Under the pieces are notes generated by a model. It saw nothing but the letters and a program-made list of their open reading frames with translations, ran no database searches and was not told where the DNA came from. A stretch of 64,000 nucleotides of DNA from Allomyces arbusculus (Eukaryota > Blastocladiomycota > Blastocladiomycetes > Blastocladiales > Blastocladiaceae), in contig JADHYV010000029.1 in assembly GCA_027604705.1 (NCBI GenBank), positions 62,001 through 126,000 on the forward strand. The letters run 5' to 3'. Shown here one piece after another: positions 10,948-22,065 of the stretch. Each line of letters opens with the position of its first letter. The first letter of the stretch is position 1. The translations under genes and the position numbers were made by a program.

Positions 10948-12800
10948 TGAGCTGGCGTGCTGGTCAAATCAGTTGCTGGTGTCGAGACCCAGGTGGGCCG
11001 TCGAACCAGGTCTCACCGCTCAAAGGGAATTTCGGGTTCACGCGCACAAAGTAGGCAGCCTCAATAATCCAAGTTGATATCCAATCTCAGCCAACGACAC
11101 GCCGCAAGACGGGACGGCACTCAATTTTGTCCGCTTTTGGAGTGCTCCTTTCCGTCACGCCCAACCTCAGCCCACCGCAGCCCTCATCCTGCTGTGGCGC
11201 AGTCGAGTCGGGCGAATGTTGCCTCTCTCGGTGCAGCGAGCGGCTCCAGGTTGGCTTTTGCCGCGGATCGTGCCCTGTTGGGAGCAAGACCAACCCGAGT
11301 AATCCAAGCGCGGTTCGCGGGTCACCTTGCTGTAAGCATTTTGTTTGCCGAAATCGTGGTGGACGACGTGCTGGACCGGATCACCAACCAGGAGCTATAC
11401 GTCACGTTCAGAAGGACGGCGAAGGCCACATTCCAAAGAGCTCCTTGGGGGAAGGTGCCAACTCGCTGCCTTCATCAAAGCCCAACTGACCCAGTCACAA
11501 GACTCGGCATCCCCTCTCTTTCTTGTCGCTTCCAGTGGCAGGTGCGCTGACTTCTGCTCAGTTTGGGAAGGAACTCTATCTAGTCGCATTTGGTCAAGGA
11601 TCACAAAGAGGGTTACTGGAAATGGCAAACGTGAGCTAGTTGCGATTGTCTGCCCCATCACCATAAATGAAGCGGATGGGTTTAACTTGATTTGCGGCTG
11701 GATCATGAGGACTGCTGAAAGAGGGCCGTCACAGCCATGGGCCGGAAGGTTTGAATCAGGAGCAGGAGAGAGAATATGAAGTCTATTGGCGTGCACATAT
11801 TTCCTCTGTGTGGGTGGCGTGATGGATATGTGGTCATTACGCGCACAGCCCGCACCTCGCTGTGGAGGCGTACAAGCCAGCTAACGATGGTGCGTTGACA
11901 AATCGAGTGGTGCTATCATTCAAGTTCCATGGTGCTTGCTGAAGAACCGTCCAGAGCCAATATTCAGTTTACTGTCTTGGATCTGAGTTTTAATTCCCTC
12001 CGCTTCGATTTGCATGAACCGTCATTTGACAATTCATGACCGTGTCACTCGACTTTTAGCCATCGGGAATTGCTTGGTTCTTTCTTGCGCAATCTGTGTT
12101 TCTCTTTTTAGGGTGGAACCAAATTCTGCTGGCTAATGCGAACTGGAAGGCAAAAGGTGAGATAATGTTGCTTCCTGGCCAACTTTTAGCGTTCACTTCA
12201 GATCAATGACAGACAGCGTTTGCGATGCGCTGCAATCAGCCTTGACCTGGTAATTCTTTGTGGCATTGCACTCTTTTAATATCTGGCCTGGCCAGACTCT
12301 CAGCATTCATCGGTTGGTGCCAGGGCATCGACGAAACAATCTTCCCAATTTTTCAATTGTTTTTGTCAGACCTTGGGGAATCCATGTTGGCCGATGAATT
12401 CCACCAGGTGTTTCCTGACAGGCAAGTTCGTGTCTTCGAAATGCATGAGCAATTATATCGGCTGCACAATTTTTGGAGGGACTGTGCCTGCAAGAGCGCT
12501 CTGGCGAAGCAGCAACGTGCCTTTCATTTCCTCTTCAGTGCGGCAATCTTGTGGATAAACGATGTAAGGTATGGGTGATTTCGCTTAACCTGATTTCTCG
12601 AGTCTGGTTGACAAAAAGAGCCTTATTTAATGTCATGTTCTGAAGTTCCTCGTCGCCACACGGTTTGCCGCATTTCGTCGCCAAGCTTTTGCCCGCTCGT
12701 CAACGTCGAACGCGACGACCCCACCAAGAATTCCTTCCTTGCTCTCCCCGAACCCCGACGCGCTCGTCGGAACTTGCTGCAAATCTCTCCAACCGACGCC
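10948..12800. other. Intergenic, no recognised gene
   Basis: AT-richer DNA with short open frames at 11074-11550, 11395-11796 and 12258-12578. None carries a domain I know. The piece reading IVVDDVLDRITNQELYVTFRR near 11,360 looks protein-like but is not supported elsewhere. The final 170 bases are in frame with the next gene but read as 5' leader. Confidence 0.4.
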
Positions 12801-14012
12801 ATGGTCCAGTCCTCGCCGTTTGCGCCCGTGCCGCCGCCGGCCACGTCGGCGGCCTCGTCCGCCTCGACTGGTCCGACCATCACCATTCCGATGCCCGTGC
12901 CTGAGCCTGCTGCACCTGCCATGCCCGTCTACACGCCCCCGCCGCCGACCGTGACCGTTCCGCTGACCAAGAAACCTGTGGCTGTCAAGTCGTCGTCGTC
13001 GTCGTCGTCGTCCACCACGACGGACAAGGTGCACCCGCCCGAGCCTGTGACCGTCACAGTGACGGCACGCTCGGCAGGTTTCCCGGCGCTGCAAGAGGGC
13101 CACGCCGCGTCCGTGACTGTCAACGACCACACGCTGTCGCTGTCAGCAACGGCGCGCGGATTCCACGTCGTCGTCTTTGACACGACCGCCGCCAAGCCGC
13201 GGTACGAGCTGGCCACGTTCGACACGCACGCCGACACCAAGCACTCTGACCGTCTCGCCGATTTCCTCGCGCATGTGCCCGTGACGGGCGTCGTTGCCAT
13301 TGTCGCCGTGGACGACGCCATCCAGGCCCTCACGCCGCGCGCCAAGGCGCACCTTGCGGCGCTCGGCGCCCGCCTGATTCGCGTCACGGAAGTGCGCGAC
13401 GCCTACGCGCTCGTGGCCCCGGTCCGCACGCCACGCGACGCCGTCGAGGCGCGCACGCCCGCAATCGAGGCCGCGCCGACCGTCCCCGTCGCGCTGACGT
13501 TCACGCTCAATGCCGCACCCGTGCCGTACCTGCGCGCGGCGGGCTCGCCCGCACCGACGCGGTCGACGCGGCTCATCCAGGCGCGCGCGGCCGGGTTCAC
13601 GGCGGGCGCGTTTGGCGAAGTAGTTGTCGACGGGATTGCCAAGACGTACACGCAGCGCGGCGTGCACATGATTGTGATTTACCAGGACCGGAATGCGCGC
13701 CGTGTCGAGCAGTGCTTTGACACGCACTTGCACCCGGACGAGTCGGACCGGCTCGTCAACCATCTCGAGCAGCTCGATTTGTTGCCGTACCCGTCGGCCG
13801 TGTTGCTTGTGGGGGTGGACGACATCTCGCGGTGCCTCACAGGACGCGCGCGCAAGGCGCTTGCACGGATCGGGTCGAACCTCGTGGATTACATTGGGTT
13901 CCAGGACGGGTTTGTGATGATGGCGCGGTCGGATGCGGGTGGGGCCACAGTCGAGGCGCACTCGCGCGCGGTTCTCGGCGTGCCCACGCGGTGGATTGAG
14001 ATGGAGTACTGA
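12801..14012 (+). CDS. Protein with two ILEI/FAM3-type (PANDER-like) domains
   Basis: Single-exon gene for 403 aa with a Pro/Ser-rich N-terminus containing a run of Ser. Two tandem copies of the ILEI/PANDER-type domain (Pfam PF15711, known from FAM3 cytokine-like proteins, POMGNT1 and CEMIP) follow at about residues 86-205 and 254-375. Each copy has the family order: SAG-F opening, a GxH-x-V(V/I) strand (ARGFHVVVFD; QRGVHMIVIY), FDTHxxxxxSDRL, and a closing RLIRVTEVRDAYALV or NLVDYIGFQDGFVMM. No signal peptide is visible from this start. An upstream ATG at 12630 would add 57 residues without clear coding character. In this family the domain binds carbohydrate or acts in secretion; its role here is unknown. 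Confidence 0.75.
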   Translation: MVQSSPFAPVPPPATSAASSASTGPTITIPMPVPEPAAPAMPVYTPPPPTVTVPLTKKPVAVKSSSSSSSSTTTDKVHPPEPVTVTVTARSAGFPALQEGHAASVTVNDHTLSLSATARGFHVVVFDTTAAKPRYELATFDTHADTKHSDRLADFLAHVPVTGVVAIVAVDDAIQALTPRAKAHLAALGARLIRVTEVRDAYALVAPVRTPRDAVEARTPAIEAAPTVPVALTFTLNAAPVPYLRAAGSPAPTRSTRLIQARAAGFTAGAFGEVVVDGIAKTYTQRGVHMIVIYQDRNARRVEQCFDTHLHPDESDRLVNHLEQLDLLPYPSAVLLVGVDDISRCLTGRARKALARIGSNLVDYIGFQDGFVMMARSDAGGATVEAHSRAVLGVPTRWIEMEY

Positions 14013-14370
14013 TGCTCTCGTGTCCATCTGCCGAGTCGCGAGAGACAGTGGTCCCAACCGCTCGATGCGATAGACGGGGCCTGTTGCTGCGGCTCGGTGC
14101 TGTCGTTGTTGCTTTCTTGCGCATACGCATCCCCAATTTTGGCCATCTCTCTGTAATTTGTACCAAATGCATCCTTGTTGTACCACGGCGTTACAAGTGC
14201 CCACCTCCCCTCCTCCAGCCTGGCTTCGATCCGTCGTTTGCTGCTTGCTCGAGTAGATGAGGCGGTCAGGACAAAGTCTGTCCGAGAAATGATGCTCAGG
14301 ACGGAGCTTGAAGAAGCAGACAAGAGGCCAAAGAAGTCTCAGAGCTATTCAGATCACGTCCGGTTCGTCA
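14013..14370. other. Convergent intergenic region
   Basis: About 360 bp between the two converging stop codons; nothing recognised. Confidence 0.6.
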
Positions 14371-16125
14371 TCAATGCTCACAGAGGTTGTAGACGGCTCC
14401 TTTGAACGCCAGCTCCTCCACCGTCTCCACAGCCACGCTGCGCTCGTCCATGAGCGCGAGCCGCACCTTCTTGGCCTCATCCAGCGACATGGCCGACTCC
14501 ACCTCGGCCACCACCTTCTCGACCAACTCGCGTGGCAACTCCTTCCCCACCGCGAGCGGAAACCGCCCCTCCTTTGCCCACGCCTCCGCAATCCAATCGG
14601 CCTGCTGCGGCGGCACCCGCGCAGTCGACACGACCTGCTCGCTTTGGCTCGGATCCACCAAGAAAAATGCGACAAACTTGCGTTGTCCCTCGCGCGACTT
14701 ATCCGCCAACTCAAACGGGGCAACACGGTGCTGGAACATATTCGGGAACGTGACGATCCGCCCTTGCCGCGCCGTAATATGCCCCCACGGCTGCACGAGC
14801 GGCGCGTCGCGGTAGAGCGCGTACCCGAACGCGATCCCGCGATCGTCCGACTGCTCGTAGTCCGGCGGCTTGACGCCCGTGCGGAACTCGAGCCGCGAGT
14901 CGGTGATGTTGACAACGTCCCAGTAGTAGATCGCCGTGGCGACGATCATTTCGTTGAGCATGCCTTCAATGTGCCACGACCCGCCCGGGTAGGTCGGATT
15001 CGCGGGGGTCAGATGGATGTTGGCCAGTTTGGTGATCACCTTGAGCGTGCGTCCGCGCAGCGAGTACGGCGTGAACGCGTTGCGCGCCACGTCGTACTCG
15101 CGCGGCGGGTCCGGCAGGTTCGGAATGCGCTTCTGGTACCAGTCGTTGAGCGACGTGTACCTCTGGTCCGCTGCATTCGGGTCGTATCGGTCGTACCAGT
15201 TCCATGGGGTCGGTTGGATCCGCAGCGGCGTCAGCGTTGCGAGTCGACCGAGCACTTGCTCGAGTAATGGCAGCGCGCACTCGAACACGCGCGCGACCGT
15301 CGGGTAGAGCGCCGCGTGCCGCTCCGGGTGCAAGTTGTTGACGTACGACGTAATTGCGACCTTGCCGTCCTTGTCCACGGCGAAATCGGACGGGAGCCAC
15401 TGGAACTGCTGCGACAGGAATCGGGACTGATCCGGTGCGCCAATACGCGGTTGTGCGGGCTCACCGCCGCTGATGTACTTGCACCAGTCGTCGACGCTGG
15501 CCATGGACTGGTCGAGCACGCACGTACGGCCGTAGACGAGCGGGTAGAGCGACGGGTGCACGAGATCGAGCACCTGGTTGTTACTGCGCGGGTGCCAGTC
15601 TTTGCAGTGGTCTGGCACGTTCTCGAGCAAATCAAACACTTGCTCGGCGAGCGCATCGCGCACGTCGTCGGGGACCGCGTCGTCGATCGCAAATACGCCG
15701 TCAGGTCCTGCAATTGTCGGCAGGTGCTCGGCCTGCCAGTCGAGTTCCTGGAGCGCGTAATTGAGGTCGGCGTCGGGCATGGCGCCCCTCAGAATCCGGC
15801 CAATGTCGCTGTCGTCTTCATCATCTGTGTTCGAAGCAGCGACGACCGGCACGACCCACTCGGTTTTTGCCGCCTGTTCCTTGATTTCGGCCGTGAGTTT
15901 GGCGCGAATCTCAGCGGTGCGCCATTTCCGTGCCCAGAATCGCTTGTCACGCATGGCATTGAGCAGCGCGCACATGCGCTGCTCGCGCCGAGTGCGTGCT
16001 GGATAGACAGACGTGTCGCCGTCGAAATCGTCGGTGCGGTCGACAAACGGCAGGGACAACGGTTGTGTTGGCGCCGTTGGCGGAGAGACGCCCGTATCAG
16101 CATGGGAACATGGGGTCTCAAACAT
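14371..16125 (-). CDS. DUF4246 protein, possible Fe(II) oxygenase fold
   Basis: Single-exon gene for 584 aa that reads along its length as a fungal DUF4246 (PF14033) protein. Typical segments are SASVDDW-type ASVDDWCKYISGG, SQQFQWLPSDFAVD, YVNNLHPERHAALYP, WNWYDRYDPNAADQRY and GGSWHIEGMLNEMIVATAIY. The family has no settled function. I note H385-x-E387 in the HIEG motif and a downstream H466 in FQHRVAPFEL with a following basic residue, the spacing of a 2-oxoglutarate/Fe(II) oxygenase site; this is inference. I chose the ATG at 16125, since the 87 codons open upstream have no family similarity. Confidence 0.8.
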   Translation of the reverse strand: MFETPCSHADTGVSPPTAPTQPLSLPFVDRTDDFDGDTSVYPARTRREQRMCALLNAMRDKRFWARKWRTAEIRAKLTAEIKEQAAKTEWVVPVVAASNTDDEDDSDIGRILRGAMPDADLNYALQELDWQAEHLPTIAGPDGVFAIDDAVPDDVRDALAEQVFDLLENVPDHCKDWHPRSNNQVLDLVHPSLYPLVYGRTCVLDQSMASVDDWCKYISGGEPAQPRIGAPDQSRFLSQQFQWLPSDFAVDKDGKVAITSYVNNLHPERHAALYPTVARVFECALPLLEQVLGRLATLTPLRIQPTPWNWYDRYDPNAADQRYTSLNDWYQKRIPNLPDPPREYDVARNAFTPYSLRGRTLKVITKLANIHLTPANPTYPGGSWHIEGMLNEMIVATAIYYWDVVNITDSRLEFRTGVKPPDYEQSDDRGIAFGYALYRDAPLVQPWGHITARQGRIVTFPNMFQHRVAPFELADKSREGQRKFVAFFLVDPSQSEQVVSTARVPPQQADWIAEAWAKEGRFPLAVGKELPRELVEKVVAEVESAMSLDEAKKVRLALMDERSVAVETVEELAFKGAVYNLCEH

Positions 16126-18238
16126 GGTGCGGCCGCGGGCTTGTGTTGGTCGACGGACAGCAGGACGGAAGTGCACAAACCGGATGCGATGAGCGACGGC
16201 GATTGATAATGTTGGCTTGGTTAGTTTGGCAAATGGCCGGCATTTTGCAGCGCAGTCAACACTCAACTCGAAGTCAGGATTAGAACTATCAGATAGCTTG
16301 GAGAATGGGGAACCGCTCATGTCACTGTCCACATGCACAGTAATGAACGCTGGTTCGATTTTGGCGAAACCAACCCCAGCAAGCATTTGTCACAGCATTG
16401 GCTCCAACAATTAAATTGAACAAAATCCAATGTGTCCAATGTCAAGATCATGCACACACTCAAGAACGCAGGCGTTGGAGCCGCCAGACCGACCGCACAA
16501 CAAATCTTGCTGCCGAGAGGGGAAGAAAAGCGCAAAAAAGCATATCGGTTCCCATAAATGGCCGACCAAAGGAACGAAAAGGTGGCGCGAAGCAGGTCGT
16601 CTGTTGAATCCCATGATGAACAGGGAGGCTGGATGAGCAGGGCGACATGTTAGAGGGGTCGGGCCAGGACCCTGCTCCTACTTCGCTCGGCTGTCGAGCT
16701 CATGAAAAAACGCGGTCCGCATCCTTCCAACGACCACAATCACAAAAGACCCAAGTCGCAATTAGTGGCTGTGTGAAGGTCCCGTCATCAGCGGGTGGGG
16801 CAAGCTGGGCTGGTATGCTGATGACGCGCGATTCCCTCACCTCCCAACAGAAATCTAGGGCTCGCAAATCCATAAATGTGCCTTTTCCGACCTGCAATCT
16901 GGTGATCACATGTGGAATGAAATTTTGGACGAGCCGAGAGTGAGGGAGGAGTGAGGAGGGACAGGTGTCCAGCGCATTGAGGGCGTGTCAGAAGTGCATC
17001 ACAGGCGAGTAATGCTGTGACACCCGCTGAAGACTGAGTGTCGATTGATGGGATTTACCGCCGCGATCATTCTTTTCCATCGACTTGATGGCCTTGAACA
17101 GGCAGTGCATCCGCAAGACAAGGATCAATTCTTACAAACTGGCTTTGGCGCGACGAAGCAACTGCAAGTACAAATTCATGACCCAGTGATTTTGCCGTGC
17201 ATGTGTGAGTCCAATTTCATACCGCAAACTGCAAAATATGAAAAGAAGCAACGTGAAGCTGCCATGAGCGATCCGGCAATTACTTTGGCCTCCGACACAA
17301 CACACGTTGCAATTCTGACCGCATTGTCGAACCAATCGCATGCGATGCAAACTGTCCACACTCCTCACTGATTCTTCCCCATGCTGCCGCGCCGCACACC
17401 CTTACAAAAAATTCTCTAAAGCTATACAATGCAGTCGCGCAGCGCATCAGACCAGCAAGCCCTCCCTCCTGTTCATGCATTTGACCCAGCGGAAAGCAAT
17501 TAGTCAAGCAGCCCAAGCCGCCAACGCTTCATTTCAACCAAAACAGTCCACTTGCCTCGTCAGGTGCACGATATATATCGGACCGCGCAATCACGATGGA
17601 CGCCAACGAGCCATACACAAACGGGGTCACGGTTGGTTGTCAATGGAGTTTTGATGTCTGGCACTTAACGAAGCGATTTGACCCGCTTCAATAACGGTTT
17701 GATTGGCGGATTTTATTCTTTGGTTGTTCAAGCCACTCCGTTTCTTGACTCCAGCAGAGATGAGCGTATTGGTCCTGTGTTCTTGACATCAAGCTAACCA
17801 ATGCATTTCTTCACGTCAGTGCGGTCGATTAGTTCTGATATTTTCTGGTTATGTTTGTGCAGGAAAGACTGTCCTCAACATGTCCAGGCCTGCTGGCCGG
17901 GCCTGCGTGCTGGGGCTCCCAACGTCACGCGGCAGAGTTGATTGGGTGTGCCCTTTGTTCGAAGCCAACCGACCAGCACGATCGTCTTGTCCGTTGGCAA
18001 GAGCATGTGCGGTACGACGATAACAGGTCGAAGCGGACACGTCTGTTGAGACGCCAAGCGTCGCCTGAGCATCAGTCCTCTCGCAATCCTCTGTCCACCA
18101 AAAAACCAAGCATGAATTCCAACCAACCAACCTCGTCCACCCCACCCACGCGTTACGGCCTGCGATCACGCACCCTGGACTCAACACGATCCAGCAGCAA
18201 CGCGGTCGCCCGCGTTCGCCACCACCCCCACTGGCGAC
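16126..18238. other. Intergenic, no recognised gene
   Basis: Over 2 kb of mixed composition with only short open frames on both strands. The first part is presumably the promoter of the DUF4246 gene. A forward frame ending at 18255 overlaps the 3' end of the next gene and is probably spurious. Confidence 0.5.
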
Positions 18239-19838
18239 CTACCCGGACCGCTTGAACAGGTAGACATTATTCAGCAAATGCTGCATCGGTACGCGCAGCC
18301 TTGACCCGTCGGATTTCTTACAAATCACCTCCGACTCGGTGACCTGCTGCAACGTCACGTGAAATTTCGCGCCCTTGACCGTATCCGTGACCACGAGAAA
18401 CTCGCCGCGCTGCAATACCGCGTCGCGGTACTGCAAGTGCCAGTGGTCGCGCATATAGATGCCCGCGGCGGTCGTGGCGTTCAGCCACGGATGCACGTTC
18501 TGCATCGCGAACAGGTCGTTCTGCACTTCTACTTGCGTCAGGGACTCGACGCACAGGACGGGCGGGCCACCGGCGCGCGCTTGGCACGCGCGTAGGTCGT
18601 CGACGAGTAACTTCATGCGGCGGCGGCGTTTCGCGAGGTAGGTGCGCGTCGGGGCGGCGCCGGAGAGGGGGGAGGAGGGGTCGACTGAGGGGTTTTGCGA
18701 GAGGGCAGGCGTTAGTGCGCGCGGAGAGCGGAGGGGGAATGAAGGAGCAAACCTACCAAACGGTGCCGACGACGTCGCGTCGGGCCCGCGCGCATCGAGT
18801 TTGCGCTTCTCGGCCTTGAGCTGGAACAGCGCGCGCTGCGCCTCGCGAATCCGGGCGAGCCGGGCACGTGCACGCGCGTCCTAGTCGCAATCTGCGTCAG
18901 TGACCCCACGCCACTCCCATCCACACAAACTCGCAGTTCAAAACGTACGACAAACTCGCGCTCGAGCTGCAGCCGCACACACTCAAACTCGGTTCTCGCT
19001 GCAGCCAACGCATGGTTCCGACGCGCCTCGGCCAATGCCAACCGGTCATCGCGGTTCGACTCGAGGTGCGCGCGGCGCACGAGGTAGTCTGGGTGCGTGC
19101 CGTTCTTGATCTGCACTTCTTCGAGCCGCAAGTGGTTCATGCGCTCGTCGTACAACCTACACCAATCCGTCAGCTCGTCGCCATCGGGGGCGCGCGCAAG
19201 TCAACCAGGCGAACGTACGCGTGCCGCAACCGCTGGAAATCATGCTCAATCTGGCGCAGCGACGCCATCGCCTCACGACGGACCGCGTCGGTCGCAGGGT
19301 CCAAGTCCCCACCCAAGTCATCGGAATCGTCGTCGTCGTCGTCATCGTCGTCGTCGTCGCTCTCGTCCGAGTTCTCGTCGGACCCACCGGACCCGCCGTC
19401 CTCGGCCGCGACTCGGCGCGACCGGCGCACCCCCGCCGCCCCAGCCGCCCCGCGATTCCGCACCGACGACTCGTCTTCGTCGTCATGTCCCGCGGTCGCA
19501 TCACTTGCGGCGTGATCGTCATCGTCAGTTGCGGCCGTGGTGCGGCGGAGCGCGGACGCGCGGCGGGCAGCGGTAGCAGCAGCTGCGTTGGAGGACCCAG
19601 AGCGGCCGCCGCCACGGCGGATCGTCGTCGTCGTGCGGCGGTCGACGGGGGCGCGTGGGGATGCGGGCGCGCCGTTGGACGGAGTGGCGAGCGGCGGTGA
19701 CGCGGGCGCTTGCGAGAGCGGGGTCCCGGCGCGAGGAGCGGCAGCGGGAGCGGCGGGTGCAGACGTGGTGGTGGTGCTGGGGCCCGCCGGGGTGGGGTTG
19801 GCCGCAGCAGCGGGCACGGCGCCGGCGTCGATGCCCAT
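18239..19838 (-). CDS. Sds3/BRMS1-like subunit of the Sin3-HDAC complex
   Basis: Four-exon nuclear gene. The first exon encodes a Pro/Ala/Ser-rich, probably disordered N-terminus with an acidic run of Asp, then REAMASLRQIEHDFQRLRHA. The intron 19157-19218 joins this in frame to LYDERMNHLRLEEVQIKNGT, followed by HPDYLVRRAHLESNRDDRL. This is the Sds3 coiled-coil signature (PF08598), in which LYxERLxxLxxE, NGTHPE and RDxRLxxAE are conserved. A short third exon continues as ARLARIREAQRALFQLKAEK. The last exon begins VDPSSPLSGAAPTRTYLAK and ends at 18239 with a small beta-rich region. In yeast and animals Sds3 bridges Sin3 and the Rpd3/HDAC1 deacetylase. The start is either ATG 19838 (used here) or ATG 20135. 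It is divergent from the next gene, so a shared promoter is likely. Confidence 0.75.
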
Positions 19839-20244
19839 GGCCGTATTGGCGTGGTGGTGCTGGTGCTGGTGCTGGCGGCGCGCGCGAGACGGATGCAGCT
19901 GGTCTTGCCAGGAGTCGCGGCCGCACTCGCGGTCGGCGTCGTGTCGTGCTGGCGGCGACAGGTGGCGACGGTGCGGTGGTGAGCGACGCCAGGCGGGTGC
20001 TGCCCACGGTGGTGCGCGCGCGTTGGTGCGCCGGGCGACAGTGTCCCCCGCGGCCGCGTGCGCGCACGTGCCCGGGCGCGAGACAGCTGTGCCGGCGGCC
20101 CGCGCGTCTCGCACCTCTCGCCCCGTCTGAGTCACTCCGTGTCGCCTGCGCCGGCCGCGATGCGTGGCCCGCCATGCTCGCCTCCCTCAGCCGCCTGCCA
20201 CGCGCCGACGACCGGCCCCTCCGCGCGCGACCGGACTTGGCGCC

Positions 20245-22065
20245 ATGATGACCGGCAGCTCACCGCCACCATCCCCACCACCACCGCCCGCGCTCGTCAT
20301 CGACGCGCACGACGCCGCCGGCGACCCGCCGCCGCCCTGGGTCCTGGCCGTCCGCGAGCTGGCCTGCTCGACCGTCTTTCCAGCCGCCAGCGACACTGAC
20401 GACCCACTCGCGCGCGACGTGCTCGCCATCCTCGCTCCAAAGCGCGACACCGACGACGAGCTCGCTCAACTCGCACGGCTCGAGGCGCGCGTGCGCGCGT
20501 TTGGGAATGGTGCAAGCCGACGGCGCCGGTTTGCGCTGCTGCGCGGGTCACAGTCGCCGCCCGAGTCGGACTCGGAGATTGGGTTCGGCTCGGACCAGGC
20601 TGAGACACGCGGGCCGGCGACGATGCCGGAGACCAAGCGCGCGCGGCTCAGACCAACCGGGGACGACGGTCGAGACCATGAGCGCTCAAGCGACCTCGCG
20701 CCGCCGTTCTCCACCGCGGCGTGGGTCCCTCCCGCGCCGACTGGCGCCGGCCGTGCCATCCGCGTTTCGAGCGCGCTCGGCACCGACGTCTCACGTGCGC
20801 CCAGCACGTCACCATCACGGCTGCGACCACCGTCACCGCGGCCCGCCACGCGCGCGCCCGCATCCGCACTCGACCGGTTGCGCAGCTCCGCCCGCGCGAT
20901 CTCGACGCGCGCGCCACTTCACGCCCCGCAACCGCCGCAACCGCCGCCAGCACGACAGCCGTCCCGCCCGCCCCCACCACCCCCACCACCACTACCACCC
21001 GCCGCCGCCGCACCGGCGCCGCCACCGCTCGGCACCGTCCGCGCAACCGTGACCCCACCACCCGCCGCGTCCCCCACCCCACCACTTCCACCCGCGCGGC
21101 GCGCCACCATCGCCAACCTCTCCCTCCTACAACTGCCCTACCGTGCGCTCGTAAACGCACTCACCCACACGGCGCACTTGCACCTGATTGAGCGCGACGC
21201 GCCGCCCTACGGCGTTCCCGCGCTGTATCTGAGTGCGCGGCATGTGGTTGTGTTTGACGCGAGTGAGGGGACGACGGCGGGGCGGTACGCGGCGCGCGTG
21301 ACCGTACTTGATCCACGCAAATGGGACGTGGGTGAGCTGGCTCGACGCGTCAGGGGATTGGCGGACATCGAGGCGCGTGACGCGTGGCCGGACGCGGGCA
21401 GCGAAGGGTTTGATGAAGGTGCGGGCTTGGTGCCCGAGGCGCTGTACGACGAACCCGCCGCGGACGAGGAAGACGAGCGGTTGGTGAGGGTGATGAATCC
21501 GTGGATGCTCCAATCGGTCGTGGCCGAATTGGGCAGCGAGGGGGCGTATAACGAGTGGCGGTACGGGGACGTCGAAGAGGTGAAGTGGAGGTACGGGCTC
21601 ACGAAGAGTCAGGTGGAGTGGGTCAGGGAGTGGCGGCGGAGGGAGGAGGTGGTGGAGAGGGAGCGGGAGACGGTGGAGAGTGGGGAGACGAGGCCGTGGA
21701 TGGCGAGGATGGCGGCGGCGGTTGCGGGTGGGAATCGGGGGAGGGGAGAGCATGCAGCGAGTGTTCAAGCGATGACGATGTGGGCGGACGCAGCGCGATC
21801 CGAGCGTGCCGCATCGGTCGTGCCGCTCAGCAGAAGTCCCACCGCAGTACTGACTGCGATCCACCGTCCCGGGACCAGCAGCACTTCGACCGTCCCCGTC
21901 GCAGGATCCAGTTCCGCGCAGCCATCCTCGGCTGTGCAGACGGCTGCTCCGGCCTCGTCGCGGCAATTCTCGTTCAAGCGACCGGCATCGGCAACTGCAC
22001 AGCCGCCACCGCAACCGCCTCGACCTCCTCCACCGGCGTTGTCGACGGCGCAAGGGTCGGGTTGA
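20245..22065 (+). CDS. Unknown protein, 606 aa, proline-rich with a folded C-terminal half
   Basis: Not recognised. The single exon starts at tandem ATGs (20245, 20248). Residues 1-300 are low complexity, with acidic patches, Arg-rich segments and long Pro runs near 240-285. Residues 300-430 look folded: LLQLPYRALVNALTHTAHL, HLIERDAPPYGVPALYLS and HVVVFDASEG, followed by RVTVLDPRKWDVGELARRV. Residues 440-530 are highly charged and probably helical, with the WRYG motif twice. The tail is Ser/Pro/Gln-rich. The layout suggests a nuclear scaffold. It is head to head with the Sds3-like gene (about 400 bp between the chosen starts). Confidence 0.6.
   Translation: MMTGSSPPPSPPPPPALVIDAHDAAGDPPPPWVLAVRELACSTVFPAASDTDDPLARDVLAILAPKRDTDDELAQLARLEARVRAFGNGASRRRRFALLRGSQSPPESDSEIGFGSDQAETRGPATMPETKRARLRPTGDDGRDHERSSDLAPPFSTAAWVPPAPTGAGRAIRVSSALGTDVSRAPSTSPSRLRPPSPRPATRAPASALDRLRSSARAISTRAPLHAPQPPQPPPARQPSRPPPPPPPPLPPAAAAPAPPPLGTVRATVTPPPAASPTPPLPPARRATIANLSLLQLPYRALVNALTHTAHLHLIERDAPPYGVPALYLSARHVVVFDASEGTTAGRYAARVTVLDPRKWDVGELARRVRGLADIEARDAWPDAGSEGFDEGAGLVPEALYDEPAADEEDERLVRVMNPWMLQSVVAELGSEGAYNEWRYGDVEEVKWRYGLTKSQVEWVREWRRREEVVERERETVESGETRPWMARMAAAVAGGNRGRGEHAASVQAMTMWADAARSERAASVVPLSRSPTAVLTAIHRPGTSSTSTVPVAGSSSAQPSSAVQTAAPASSRQFSFKRPASATAQPPPQPPRPPPPALSTAQGSG

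Noticed and set aside
12630-12800. Upstream in-frame extension of the ILEI-domain protein.
   Set aside because: The added 57 residues show no domain or signal peptide, so the later ATG is preferred.
16126-16386. Upstream in-frame extension of the DUF4246 protein.
   Set aside because: The extra 87 codons lack family similarity and look like open leader sequence.
17851-18255. Plus-strand open frame with a basic, polar product (contains RYGLRSRT).
   Set aside because: It overlaps the 3' end of the well-supported Sds3-like gene on the other strand and matches no family.
19320-19370. GTC/GAC trinucleotide run, first read as a free microsatellite.
   Set aside because: It is explained by the poly-Asp tract of the Sds3-like protein.
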